Shown here: positions 1-6,900 of the stretch, one piece after another
Position numbering within the stretch: the first letter of the stretch is position 1
Layout of the letters: every line of letters starts with the position of its first letter
Assembly: GCA_007127495.1 (NCBI GenBank)
Contig: SKZG01000518.1
Span: 1 to 7,221, forward strand
Origin: Planctomycetales bacterium
Lineage (GTDB): Bacteria; Planctomycetota; Planctomycetia; Pirellulales; Thermoguttaceae
DNA: 7,221 bases
Direction: 5' to 3'
Notes under the pieces: model-generated
Told to the model about the DNA's origin: nothing
Databases searched by the model: none
Seen by the model: only the letters and a program-made list of their open reading frames with translations
Made by a program: the position numbers and the translations under genes

Positions 1-23
1 ACCCCCCGCATGGGCGTCTATTG

Positions 24-61
24 CGTGATAGGCTCCTTTGGTATTGTTGCCGTGATAGGCT
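24..61. repeat. 11-base direct repeat pair, 27 bases apart
   Basis: CGTGATAGGCT occurs at 24-34 and again at 51-61, in the same orientation with a start-to-start distance of 27 bases. The bases before each copy (TTG/TTGC) also agree. It could be a pair of protein-binding half sites or a small tandem duplication upstream of the oxidoreductase. No function can be assigned from sequence alone. Confidence 0.45.
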
Positions 62-179
62 TCGTCTTTCTGCCCTGGTACACGCTCCCGGCCGCTACCA
101 CAGGATTTTCTGCCCCCCCTCCCTTGCTTCCTGCGAAACTTCAAGATACGCTGTGCGGTTTTTACAGAGTCAGGAAACC

Positions 180-184
180 AGGAG
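180..184 (+). promoter_or_regulatory. Ribosome binding site for the oxidoreductase
   Basis: AGGAG lies seven bases before the ATG at 192. It decides the start: the frame is open back to an ATG at 21, but that longer version would add 57 residues with no family resemblance ahead of the Rossmann glycine motif. Confidence 0.8.
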
Positions 185-191
185 CAGCACA

Positions 192-1373
192 ATGGCCAAA
201 AAGCGTATACGGACAGGGATCGTTGGCACAGGATTCTCCGCCTCATTTCACTTCGAGGCCCTCCGAAAAATCTATGGCACCGACGTGGAAGTGGTCGGCG
301 CTCACACCATCGACGTGGAGGGCGGCAACGCATATTGTGAAAAGCGGGAGATCCGGTATTTTCCCAAGCTTGACGACTTGCTCGACGAAGTCGACGTCAT
401 CCACTGCTGTACGCCGCCTTATGCCCATGAACCCGTAACCATCGCAGGGCTCCGAGCCGACAAGTATGTGATCTGCGAGAAGCCGCTCACCGGGTACTTT
501 GGCGATGGGAGCAAGGATTTTCATGGTGAGCGATTTCCCAAACAGCAAGCGCTCGACGCCGCATTGGCCAGCGTCGACCGGCTGATTGCGGCAGAACAGG
601 CCAGCAAGGGCCGCCTCTTGTACGCCGAAAACTGGGTGTATGCTCCCGCCATCCAGAAGGAACGCGAAATCCTGGAGAAGACCGGCGGCCAAATCCTCTG
701 GATTCACGGCGAGGAAGCCCATAGCGGTTCCCACTCGGTCGACTATGCCTACTGGTCGCGTTGCGGCGGCGGGGTGATGATCGGCAAGGGCTGCCACCCG
801 CTCACGGCGGCCTTGTATTTGAAGCGGGTCGAGGGGATGACACGCGACGGAAAGCCCATCCAGCCGAAGAGCGTAACCGCCCGCTGCCACGCGGTTACGC
901 GATTGCCGAGTTTTCGCGATGAGGGCCATATTCGTTGCGACTACCACGACATTGACGACTTTTCCATGATGCACGTCGAGATGACCGACGGAACGATGCT
1001 GACCGTATTCGCTTCCGACATCGTGTTGGGCGGTATCCATAATTGGTTGGAGGTGTGCGCGAACAACCACCGGGCGATCTGCAACATCAACCCCAACACC
1101 CTCATGCAGACCTACAACCCGGTGGAAGCCAATTTCGCCGACATTTACGTGGTGGAAAAGATTGGCACGAAGCAAGGCTGGGCATGCACCGCGCCCGACG
1201 AAGACCTGATCACGGGTTATCCGGCCGAGATGGAGGCCTTCTACCGGACTATCGCGTACGGCGAGGAACCGCAAAGCACAATGGGGCTTGCCGCGGATAC
1301 GATTTCGACCATCTACAGTGCCTATTTGTCGGCGGAGCGCAATGGCGCGGCGGTAGACGTGAAGACGTATTAA
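192..1373 (+). CDS. Gfo/Idh/MocA family NAD(P)-dependent oxidoreductase
   Basis: A complete 393-residue cytoplasmic protein, a usual length for the family. Members move hydride between NAD(P) and a sugar, inositol or related polyol, and are used in carbohydrate catabolism or modification. The N-terminal Rossmann fold shows the dinucleotide-binding GIVGTG motif at residues 9-14, followed by SFHFEAL. The family EKP motif is at residues 96-98 (CEKPLTG), where the lysine normally contacts cofactor and substrate. The C-terminal alpha/beta domain has the GGGVMIGKGCHP stretch at 192-203, whose histidine (202) is at the usual catalytic position. Extra residues (about 101-121, rich in charged and aromatic residues) follow the EKP motif. 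The motifs NWVYAP (147-152) and EEAHSGSH (174-181) look subfamily-specific. The substrate cannot be named. No transport or sugar gene sits beside it, and the next gene on the strand is 379 bases away, so it appears to be transcribed alone or as the last gene of an operon lying to the left. Confidence 0.93.
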   Translation: MAKKRIRTGIVGTGFSASFHFEALRKIYGTDVEVVGAHTIDVEGGNAYCEKREIRYFPKLDDLLDEVDVIHCCTPPYAHEPVTIAGLRADKYVICEKPLTGYFGDGSKDFHGERFPKQQALDAALASVDRLIAAEQASKGRLLYAENWVYAPAIQKEREILEKTGGQILWIHGEEAHSGSHSVDYAYWSRCGGGVMIGKGCHPLTAALYLKRVEGMTRDGKPIQPKSVTARCHAVTRLPSFRDEGHIRCDYHDIDDFSMMHVEMTDGTMLTVFASDIVLGGIHNWLEVCANNHRAICNINPNTLMQTYNPVEANFADIYVVEKIGTKQGWACTAPDEDLITGYPAEMEAFYRTIAYGEEPQSTMGLAADTISTIYSAYLSAERNGAAVDVKTY

Positions 1374-1399
1374 CCGGAACGGAACTGAAAACCGGAACG
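1372..1399. repeat. 10-base direct repeat overlapping the oxidoreductase stop
   Basis: AACCGGAACG is found at 1372-1381 and at 1390-1399, 18 bases apart. The first copy includes the last two bases of the TAA stop. Part of the motif (GGAAC) is echoed between them at 1381-1385. It is probably a small local duplication; no role is evident. Confidence 0.4.
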
Positions 1400-1407
1400 A
1401 TCAGCCT

Positions 1408-1425
1408 GATCCGAATGATCGGATC
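1408..1425 (+). terminator. Stem-loop after the oxidoreductase, possible terminator
   Basis: A perfect 7-base-pair dyad, GATCCGA (1408-1414) against TCGGATC (1419-1425), with a 4-base loop, lies 35 bases after the stop codon. Just before it, GATCAGCCTGATC (1399-1411) is a second overlapping palindrome. No T-run follows, so it is not a textbook intrinsic terminator. It may stabilise the mRNA 3' end or act with the weaker hairpin at 1433-1451. Confidence 0.35.
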
Positions 1426-1432
1426 GATCTTG

Positions 1433-1463
1433 GCTGCCCCCCCTTGGGAGCGTGGCCTTTCTG
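1433..1463 (+). terminator. Weak hairpin with T-rich tail, possible terminator
   Basis: GCT (1433-1435) and CCC (1437-1439) can pair with GGG (1446-1448) and AGC (1449-1451) around a short C-rich loop, with one bulged G. A T-rich stretch (TTTCTG, 1458-1463) follows a few bases later. The pairing is imperfect and the T-tract is interrupted. It is a possible end point for the oxidoreductase transcript. Confidence 0.25.
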
Positions 1464-1464
1464 T

Positions 1465-1492
1465 TTGACGTTGCGTTTGGGTAAGGTAGAGT
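1465..1492 (+). promoter_or_regulatory. Candidate sigma70-type promoter for the kinase
   Basis: TTGACG at 1465-1470 matches the -35 consensus at five of six bases. TAGAGT at 1487-1492 matches the -10 consensus at four of six. The spacer is 16 bases. Initiation would fall near 1499, giving the kinase mRNA a leader of about 250 bases that contains the whole inverted-repeat element at 1611-1725. This is by pattern only; planctomycete promoters are poorly matched by enteric consensus. Confidence 0.4.
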
Positions 1493-1592
1493 TGCTTTAG
1501 TGCCCAGGCGGGTGTTTCCGTTTGGCAACGCTACCTTCGGGAAAACCGTTTACGGGCCGGTGGCGCGAGGCGTCCTTCTCCGCGGTATGCGA

Positions 1593-1607
1593 GGGGGACA
1601 TTCCCCC
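1593..1607. repeat. Small G/C hairpin beside the nested repeat
   Basis: GGGGGA (1593-1598) and TCCCCC (1602-1607) form a perfect 6-base-pair hairpin with loop CAT. It ends three bases before the outer arm of the element at 1611-1725 and may be part of the same structured region. Confidence 0.45.
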
Positions 1608-1649
1608 GTAAGGCGAGCGGCAGAAACAATCTTACCGACCACCTTGTGG

Positions 1650-1670
1650 CCGAGTCTCTCCGAGACTCGG
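1650..1670 (+). repeat. Hairpin H1 inside the nested element
   Basis: CCGAGTCTC (1650-1658) and GAGACTCGG (1662-1670) form a perfect 9-base-pair stem with loop TCC. The loop is complementary to the GGA loop of the neighbouring hairpin H2. Confidence 0.7.
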
Positions 1671-1674
1671 AATT

Positions 1675-1695
1675 CGGCGTCTCGGAGAGATGCCG
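1675..1695 (+). repeat. Hairpin H2 inside the nested element
   Basis: CGGCGTCTC (1675-1683) pairs with GAGATGCCG (1687-1695) over nine positions, one of them G.T (1679/1691), around loop GGA. The G.T pair is stable only in RNA read from the + strand; in a minus-strand RNA it becomes a C.A mismatch. Confidence 0.6.
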
Positions 1696-1752
1696 CTACG
1701 GGAAATTCGGTTTTGCCGCTCGCCTAAACGATTACCCTTCCGGGAAGTCACA

Positions 1753-2538
1753 ATGGCCGCAAACACCTCCACCCAACTCAGGCGCCAGGAGGCGGAACTC
1801 CAGCGGCGCAGTGCCGAGTTGGACCGCACCAGCCGAGAACTGGAAGAGTTCACTTACATCGCCTCGCATGACCTAAAAGAGCCCTTGCGGGGCATTTGGG
1901 CCTACAGCGAAATGTTACGGGAGGATTATGGCTCCCTACTCGACGACGAGGGCCAACGCAGGCTCGACAAGATGGCCGCTCTTTGCCGCCGACTGGAAAC
2001 CCTGATTACCGACCTGCTGACCTACTGCCGTGTTGGCGGGCTGAAGACGGTGAAGGCGCCCGTCGATTGGGAAACCGTGGTCGCTGAAGTGCTTGAGATG
2101 CTTCAGCCCGCTATTGAGGACCGCAAGGCCGTCATTCAGGTGCATGGACCGTTGCCGCAGGTTTGGGGTGACTCGATGCTGCTTGGACACGCTCTGACAA
2201 ACCTCATTTCCAATGGAATGAAGTTCAACCGCAACGCATGTCCGAAGGTCGAGATCGGGGCTGTTTCCAGCCTCAGGCAACCGACCATTTACGTACGCGA
2301 CAATGGAATTGGCATCGCGCGGTGCCACCACGAGGCCGTGTTCACAATGTTTCGGCGGCTGCACGGTCGCGACGAATACGAGGGGAGCGGCGCGGGCCTC
2401 ACCATCGTGCGCAGGATTGCCGAATCGCACAATGGGCGCGTCTGGCTCGAATCAGAACCTGGCAGAGGGACGACCTTCTACCTGGCGCTTCCACCGCCGA
2501 CGCGCTCCCCGATGCTGCCGCCGCCCCATTGGGTGTAA
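1753..2538 (+). CDS. Sensor-less soluble histidine kinase, phytochrome-type core
   Basis: A 261-residue cytoplasmic histidine kinase. Residues about 8-32 are a charged heptad coiled coil (RRQEAELQRRSAELDRTSREL). The dimerisation domain carries the phosphoacceptor His39 in SHDLKEPLR, the form usual in phytochrome-like and other PAS-linked kinases. The ATPase domain has all boxes: N-box with Asn154 (NLISNGMKF), G1 DNGIG at 183-187, F-box FTMFRRL at 197-203 and G2 GSGAGL at 211-216, so it should be active. There is no membrane segment and no PAS, GAF or receiver domain, so the input must come from a partner or was lost. The proline-rich tail (247-258) is unremarkable. The ATG at 1753 is chosen because it directly precedes the coiled coil and has a weak GGGAAG site at 1742-1747. 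An upstream start at 1690 would add 21 unconvincing residues from inside the hairpin element. No response regulator lies nearby. Confidence 0.9.
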   Translation: MAANTSTQLRRQEAELQRRSAELDRTSRELEEFTYIASHDLKEPLRGIWAYSEMLREDYGSLLDDEGQRRLDKMAALCRRLETLITDLLTYCRVGGLKTVKAPVDWETVVAEVLEMLQPAIEDRKAVIQVHGPLPQVWGDSMLLGHALTNLISNGMKFNRNACPKVEIGAVSSLRQPTIYVRDNGIGIARCHHEAVFTMFRRLHGRDEYEGSGAGLTIVRRIAESHNGRVWLESEPGRGTTFYLALPPPTRSPMLPPPHWV

Positions 2539-2559
2539 GGGCCTGCGCGATGCACTGGA

Positions 2560-3873
2560 TCAATCCTCGGCTTCAAGCACGACCGGAACTTGGATGGATC
2601 GGCCGGCGCGCACGACGGTGAGCACCACCCGGTCGCCTGGATCCTTGCTCTCGATGGCGTCGAGGAATTCATCCGCCGTCTTGACTTGTTGGCCGTCGAC
2701 TCCGGTGATCAGATCAGCGGCCTTACGATCGATCGTCTGGTACTCGTAAACGAACGGGCCTTGACGTTTACGATGACGCTCGACCTTGGGACCATGAAGC
2801 CCTGCCTTCTCCGCCGGGCCGCCGGGAGCAAGCTGGGCGATGAGCAGTCCTTCGGCTGTCTGGTACACGCGGGTAATTCCGATGTCGGGCCGCGTTACTC
2901 GTCCCGACTTGATAAGCTGCGGCACCACCCGCAATACCGTGTTCACTGGAATGGCAAATCCCACGCCTGCGCTTTCACCGGTGCGGCTGGCGATGGCCGT
3001 GTTCATACCGATCATCTGCGCGCGGGAATCGAGCAGCGGCCCGCCTGAACTGCCGGGGTTGATCGCGGCGTCAATCTGGATGATTGCCTTCATCATACCA
3101 CGTCGCGAGCGGCGCGGGAGTGTGCGGTTGAGGCTCGAAATCACTCCCGTGGTGAGCGTCCGTTCCAAGCCGAACGGATTACCGATGGCATACACATTCT
3201 GGCCGACCAGGAGGTTGGTCGAACTGCCTAACGTTACGGGGAAAAGCAACTCGGAGGGCACGTCGATCTTGAGCACGGCGATATCGGTGGCTGCGTCGGT
3301 CCCGACGAGCCGGGCGGGATAACTGGTGCCGTCAAACAGAGTCACTTGCATCTGTCGGGCACGGTCGACCACGTGGAAGTTGGTGAGTACGTGCCCGGAA
3401 CGGTCGATGATGACACCGCTCCCCTCCCCCTCGCTGGTTCGTTCCAGCGGAAGGAACCGGTCGACTTGCACCGTTTCGGTTGCGATATGCACCACGCTCC
3501 GATTGACCCGCTCGTACACGTCGACATTGACTCTTTCCCATGGAAACAGCTCTTGGTATCGTTTGTCGGCCACCGCATCGGGTGATTGGGCGGTTGCGGA
3601 CGGGGCCGGCGGCTGCCAGGGAGCTTGAGCGAGCTGGCCTGACAGGTCGAGCGTGCTGTTCTCGGGTTTGAAATCCTCGTTGGCCGACACGGAGCCTTCG
3701 GGCTCCGGCCAGGCCGACAGTTGGGGTGCATGGTCTGCCGCATCGCCGCGGGACGTCTTGCGCACCTCCACGGCAGTGGGCGGGTGAGCAGGTGCGCCGC
3801 GGGGGTGTATCGCTACGGCGGCACCAGCGCCGAGCATGGCCGAAATAAGACACAATGCCAAGGTCCATCGCAT
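2560..3873 (-). CDS. Exported HtrA/Deg-type serine protease with one PDZ domain
   Basis: A complete 437-residue S1C serine protease that would degrade or process misfolded or specific envelope proteins. Residues 1-21 are a signal peptide or anchor (hydrophobic run LALCLISAMLGAGAAVA). Residues about 24-105 are a low-complexity, proline-rich linker. The trypsin-like domain spans about 110-325 with the full catalytic triad: His167 (TNFHVVD), Asp197 (ATDIAVLK) and Ser276 (NPGSSGGPL). GNPFGLERTLTTGVIS (231-246) is also typical. One PDZ domain follows (about 328-437). It has a basic insertion at about 361-387 (GPKVERHRKRQ, then an aromatic patch) before the conserved ADLITGVDG. One PDZ domain makes it more like DegS or cyanobacterial HhoA than two-PDZ DegP. 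The ATG is fixed by GGAGG seven bases upstream and by the signal peptide; the frame extends upstream, but into the neighbouring gene. Its 3' end faces the kinase gene. Confidence 0.95.
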   Translation of the reverse strand: MRWTLALCLISAMLGAGAAVAIHPRGAPAHPPTAVEVRKTSRGDAADHAPQLSAWPEPEGSVSANEDFKPENSTLDLSGQLAQAPWQPPAPSATAQSPDAVADKRYQELFPWERVNVDVYERVNRSVVHIATETVQVDRFLPLERTSEGEGSGVIIDRSGHVLTNFHVVDRARQMQVTLFDGTSYPARLVGTDAATDIAVLKIDVPSELLFPVTLGSSTNLLVGQNVYAIGNPFGLERTLTTGVISSLNRTLPRRSRRGMMKAIIQIDAAINPGSSGGPLLDSRAQMIGMNTAIASRTGESAGVGFAIPVNTVLRVVPQLIKSGRVTRPDIGITRVYQTAEGLLIAQLAPGGPAEKAGLHGPKVERHRKRQGPFVYEYQTIDRKAADLITGVDGQQVKTADEFLDAIESKDPGDRVVLTVVRAGRSIQVPVVLEAED

Positions 3874-3880
3874 GGATTTG

Positions 3881-3885
3881 CCTCC
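3881..3885 (-). promoter_or_regulatory. Ribosome binding site of the HtrA-type protease
   Basis: GGAGG on the minus strand lies seven bases before the ATG ending at 3873 and fixes the start. Its first two bases fall in a small hairpin (CCAA/TTGG, 3884-3894), which might slightly limit access. At four pairs this is weak. Confidence 0.8.
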
Positions 3886-3905
3886 AATCGTTGGTTGCTC
3901 AAGAA

Positions 3906-3920
3906 CCGGCCCTTGGCCGG
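3906..3920 (-). terminator. GC hairpin in the gap upstream of the protease gene
   Basis: CCGGCC and GGCCGG form a perfect 6-base-pair stem with a 3-base loop. On the minus strand it is followed by TTCTTG, which is only mildly T-rich. It could be an attenuator between the large gene and the protease gene, or a 5' stabilising hairpin of the protease mRNA. It is not a strong terminator. Confidence 0.35.
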
Positions 3921-3938
3921 CCCATGGACGACTATCAG

Positions 3939-3967
3939 ATTCTAGACGTTTGCGTGCCGTTGGAAAA
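3939..3967 (-). promoter_or_regulatory. Possible promoter for the protease gene
   Basis: On the minus strand TAGAAT (3944 to 3939) matches the -10 consensus at five of six bases. TTTTCC (3967 to 3962) sits 17 bases upstream but matches the -35 consensus at only three of six. If real, the protease could be expressed separately from the large gene with a leader of about 60 bases. Confidence 0.25.
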
Positions 3968-3977
3968 GAGCGTCTAG
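3942..3977 (-). repeat. 7-base inverted repeat spanning the stop of the large gene
   Basis: CTAGACG (3942-3948) and CGTCTAG (3971-3977) are perfect inverted copies 22 bases apart. The right arm contains the TAG stop codon (minus strand) of the large protein. No T-run follows in the direction of transcription. It may be a 3'-end stem or an operator overlapping the possible protease promoter. Confidence 0.4.
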
Positions 3978-6900
3978 CGAACACTCCCGGAATTCCACGG
4001 GACTCCATGAGGCTGCCAACTGTGGGACACCACCTCGGGCGCATTGGGGGCCGTGCCGAAAAGCGATCGCCATACCGCCCGTAGCGACGTCGCCAGGCAT
4101 ACCAGGACCAGTACCAGACCGAGCCCACTGGGCGTCAGCCACAGCCACCACACTAGGCCGACCAGCGCGCCAACGGTTTGGGGCCATCGGCGGAACCATT
4201 CGAACAATAGCCCACGCTGCACGCCAAGGGCCAATAGGCCCAGTACGACAATCCAGCCCGCACTGGCGACGATGCGTTCGCGCACGGAACTCCCCGGCAA
4301 CGTCGCGAGGTCGATGGTTGTTGCGGTGGCGCCGTCTGTAGCCATACGATAGACTGCGAGTCGGCCCCGAAGGAATTGCGTATGCCACGTATCGACGGCC
4401 AGCCCCTTCCGGTCGGCCGTAGCCAGCAGTTCATCGAAGGCACCTTCGGCATCCAGGCGGGCAGCAACCTCCCTTTGCAGGTTCGTTCGTTGCTGGATGT
4501 GTTCGAACGCCGCGGGGCGATCGAGTTCTGCCGACAAACGGCTCGTTTCCGCCAGGGCCGCCGTGCGCGCCTCCGCCCAAAGGAGGAGCCATTTCTCGTA
4601 CCATCGGTGGGCATCGAGTGCATCGTCACTAGCCGGGGTAGCAAAGCGTTCAAGCAACGCACCAAGGCTTTCCATCCGAGCAAGGGCAATTTGCCATGCT
4701 GTCGCTTCCGCTTCGTCGGCACGGTGCAACCGGGTGGGCAAGCGCCCTGCCGGGGCGGCGAACGCCCAGAGCGTTTTTTCAACGGGCATTTCCAAGACAT
4801 GCGGGGGTTGGAGTTCCAGCGTGTCCCCGACTGAGCGCCGCATATCGGCCGCGAAAACCACCTCGACACGTTGCGGAACACCTGGTGGCCCAAGCTGAAC
4901 AGTCCTTGTTAGGGAATCGGAACCTCCGGCTAACTGGGCTGGTACTTCGTCGACCTTAATCAGCAAGGGTCGAGTGTTTTCGGGAAAGAAGATCGTGCAG
5001 TCCGACCGCGCGCCGGGGATAACGTCAAATCGTGCCGACCCCTTAAGGAGGGTTCCTTGCTGCCATGCAATGGCATACTCGGCTAAGTGAACACGGCCTT
5101 CATCCGCCCGCGCCGGCAAGTCGGGAAGCTGCGCCGAGAACGGCTTGCCCACAACGCGAAATGCCGCCAGGGCACTGTACTCCGGCGCCAATTCCGGAAC
5201 CACCCGGTCCAGGGGAACAGGCTGGAGTCCCCGGATGTGCCAGTTCGTGGCACGGTCTTCAATACGACGCGGGAGGATGACAAACCTGGAAACCGCATCG
5301 TTGCCGTGCATGGAAACATCCGGCACGGCGACAGGTTCGCCCGGCCGAAGCTGCAGACGCCCCGAAACCCAGGCCCACCATGGTCCTTGGGCGGGCTGCC
5401 GCGGCCGTGCCGAGAATTCCTGGCGGGCGCCTTCGGTGGATCGGGCCGTCCACTGCAAGCCGTCGCTCGTTCGGAAACGATTCCCCCAGTTGGCCGGCCC
5501 AACGACCGTCACTTCCTCCAGGAATCCATCGTGGATGTCAAGCCGGCACTCCCATCGAGCATGCCATTCGCCATCGATGACAGACAGCCGAAGTATTTCT
5601 TTGCCTGCCACCTTCGGCTGGTTTAGGTCTGCCGTAAGCGTTGCCGATGAATCCGAGACGTCAGCCGTGTGATATGAACCCGCGGCAAGCCAAACCGGCG
5701 GTTCAGCGTTTCCCGTCGCCGGAGTTTCCGCCGGCGCGAGGGAATCGGTGCCGGCCACCTCGATCCTAATACCCGATTGACGCATCAGGTGAAATGTTGT
5801 GCCTACATGCTGGGTGTTTTCGATATGAAAGAACGGCATGGAGATCGTTTGGCCAAGATTTGCGGGAAGGCGTCCCTGGAGGCGAAGCTGCTGTTCGCCG
5901 GAAACCGGGCCCGCGAGGAACAAGTTGATCACTCCCTCATTGTCTTGCGACCACCGGACGGTGCGGTCGACCCCATCGGATATAAGCGCTACTTGCTCCG
6001 GGTCGAAGGTTTCCGGGACCGCAATCCGATAGCGGAATACGTATCCGGAACTCGTGACAAGTTTCGCGTGGAAATCGACTTCGGTTGCGTGCTCGGCGAA
6101 TCGCAACGACAGTGCATTCTTGGACGACGTGTTCGGTTTGCGGGGTTGTGTGGCTAGTGTCCAGTCCGGACTGCGTGCCGGCAAGCGATAGGCAAAGCGG
6201 GGCGCGTCGTCCATATTTCCCCAGGCAGACAAAAATTCCGGCAGCGGAACCACGGCAAGCCTTTCGGCCCCACTTTGCTCGAATTGCAGTGCGTCGTCGA
6301 CGGAAACAGCCATCCATCGGCGAGTGATCCGGCCGTCCAATATCTCAAGCTGGGGTATCCGCAGCTTTCCGACTCCCGACGTGCCCGTCAGCAAGAAACG
6401 GGCGGACACAACCATCTCGTCCTGCAGCGGTTCAGGCCATTCCAGTATAAGTTGCGCGAGTCCGTTGTCGCTGGGAAGTGTTCGTACGCCGGGGCTGCGT
6501 TCGCCCTCAAACGGCAACAGCCGCAATCGCGGGTCGGTCGCCAGACGGAGCTGCCGTACTCGGCCCTCCACAACCGTCAGGCGCCACTTCGCGTCGACAA
6601 GGACTGCACCCGGTTGAACGTTGATACAGAGCAGTTCTTCAATGTCGACGGCCGGCACGTTTCCAGCCAAACCGCCTGCCGGAGGCCAGCGCACGGACAG
6701 CAAGTCGGAAGGTCCAAGTTTGGCGACAACCCGCGAGGGATTTTCTTCCCTTCGGAGTTCTCCGCGAGCGGAGGGAATTTCTATCGCTGGAGCACCGGAG
6801 GGCAAGGCCAATTCAAACTGCGACGTTGGAAGGGGAGGGATGCTTAAATCGAAGCCGTTCGACGGTCCGTCCACCATTCGAGGGCGCATGCGAAGTTCAA

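Larger units (their letters stand above)
1..191. other. Non-coding leader upstream of the oxidoreductase
   Basis: No gene that I would defend lies here. A reading frame starting near the left edge is open and begins with a hydrophobic stretch, but it runs about 250 bases into the oxidoreductase gene in another frame, so I treat it as chance. The segment holds an 11-base direct repeat (listed separately) and ends with a good ribosome binding site for the gene at 192. I see no convincing -35/-10 pair. Confidence 0.6.
1611..1725 (+). repeat. 115-base nested inverted-repeat element (structured leader or MITE-like)
   Basis: The outer arms, 1611-1625 and 1711-1725, pair over 15 positions: 12 Watson-Crick pairs (AGGCGAGCGGCA with TGCCGCTCGCCT), then a G.T pair at 1623/1713, then two A-T pairs. 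Inside are CCAC/GTGG at 1639-1649 and two adjacent 9-pair hairpins at 1650-1670 and 1675-1695. The whole would fold into a branched structure closed by the outer stem, ending 27 bases before the kinase ATG. Two readings fit: a regulatory RNA in the kinase leader, or a miniature inverted-repeat transposable element. I see no clear target-site duplication at the flanks (CCGTA on the left, AAACG on the right). No known riboswitch or RNA family is recognised. Confidence 0.6.

Noticed and set aside
21..191. Longer start for the oxidoreductase
   Set aside because: The extra 57 residues precede a Rossmann fold that should start near the N-terminus, and the strong AGGAG site belongs to the ATG at 192.
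10..438. Plus-strand frame with a hydrophobic N-terminus
   Set aside because: It runs about 250 bases through the oxidoreductase in another frame, has no ribosome site, and its later sequence has no protein-like pattern.
243..1274. Long antisense frame opposite the oxidoreductase
   Set aside because: The sense strand has clear family motifs. Long antisense frames are expected in GC-rich coding DNA, and this one shows no motif of its own.
1611..1725. Intact insertion sequence
   Set aside because: There is no transposase, only 115 bases, and no clear target-site duplication; at most it is a non-autonomous remnant.
1690..1752. Upstream start for the kinase
   Set aside because: It adds 21 residues translated from the hairpin element, with no ribosome site; the coiled coil begins right after the ATG at 1753.
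1500..1853. Short frames on both strands in the gap before the kinase
   Set aside because: They cross the inverted-repeat arms and hairpins, lack ribosome sites and give low-complexity basic translations.
1936..2430. Antisense frame opposite the kinase
   Set aside because: It is a shadow of a well-supported gene with intact H, N, G1, F and G2 boxes.
3874..4128. Upstream extension of the protease frame
   Set aside because: It lies inside the end of the large gene and would bury the signal peptide; the GGAGG site and signal sequence set the start at 3873.
3942..4893. Other minus-strand frames over the C-terminal part of the large protein
   Set aside because: They are out-of-frame shadows, rich in R, P and S, without the membrane-helix pattern of the real frame.
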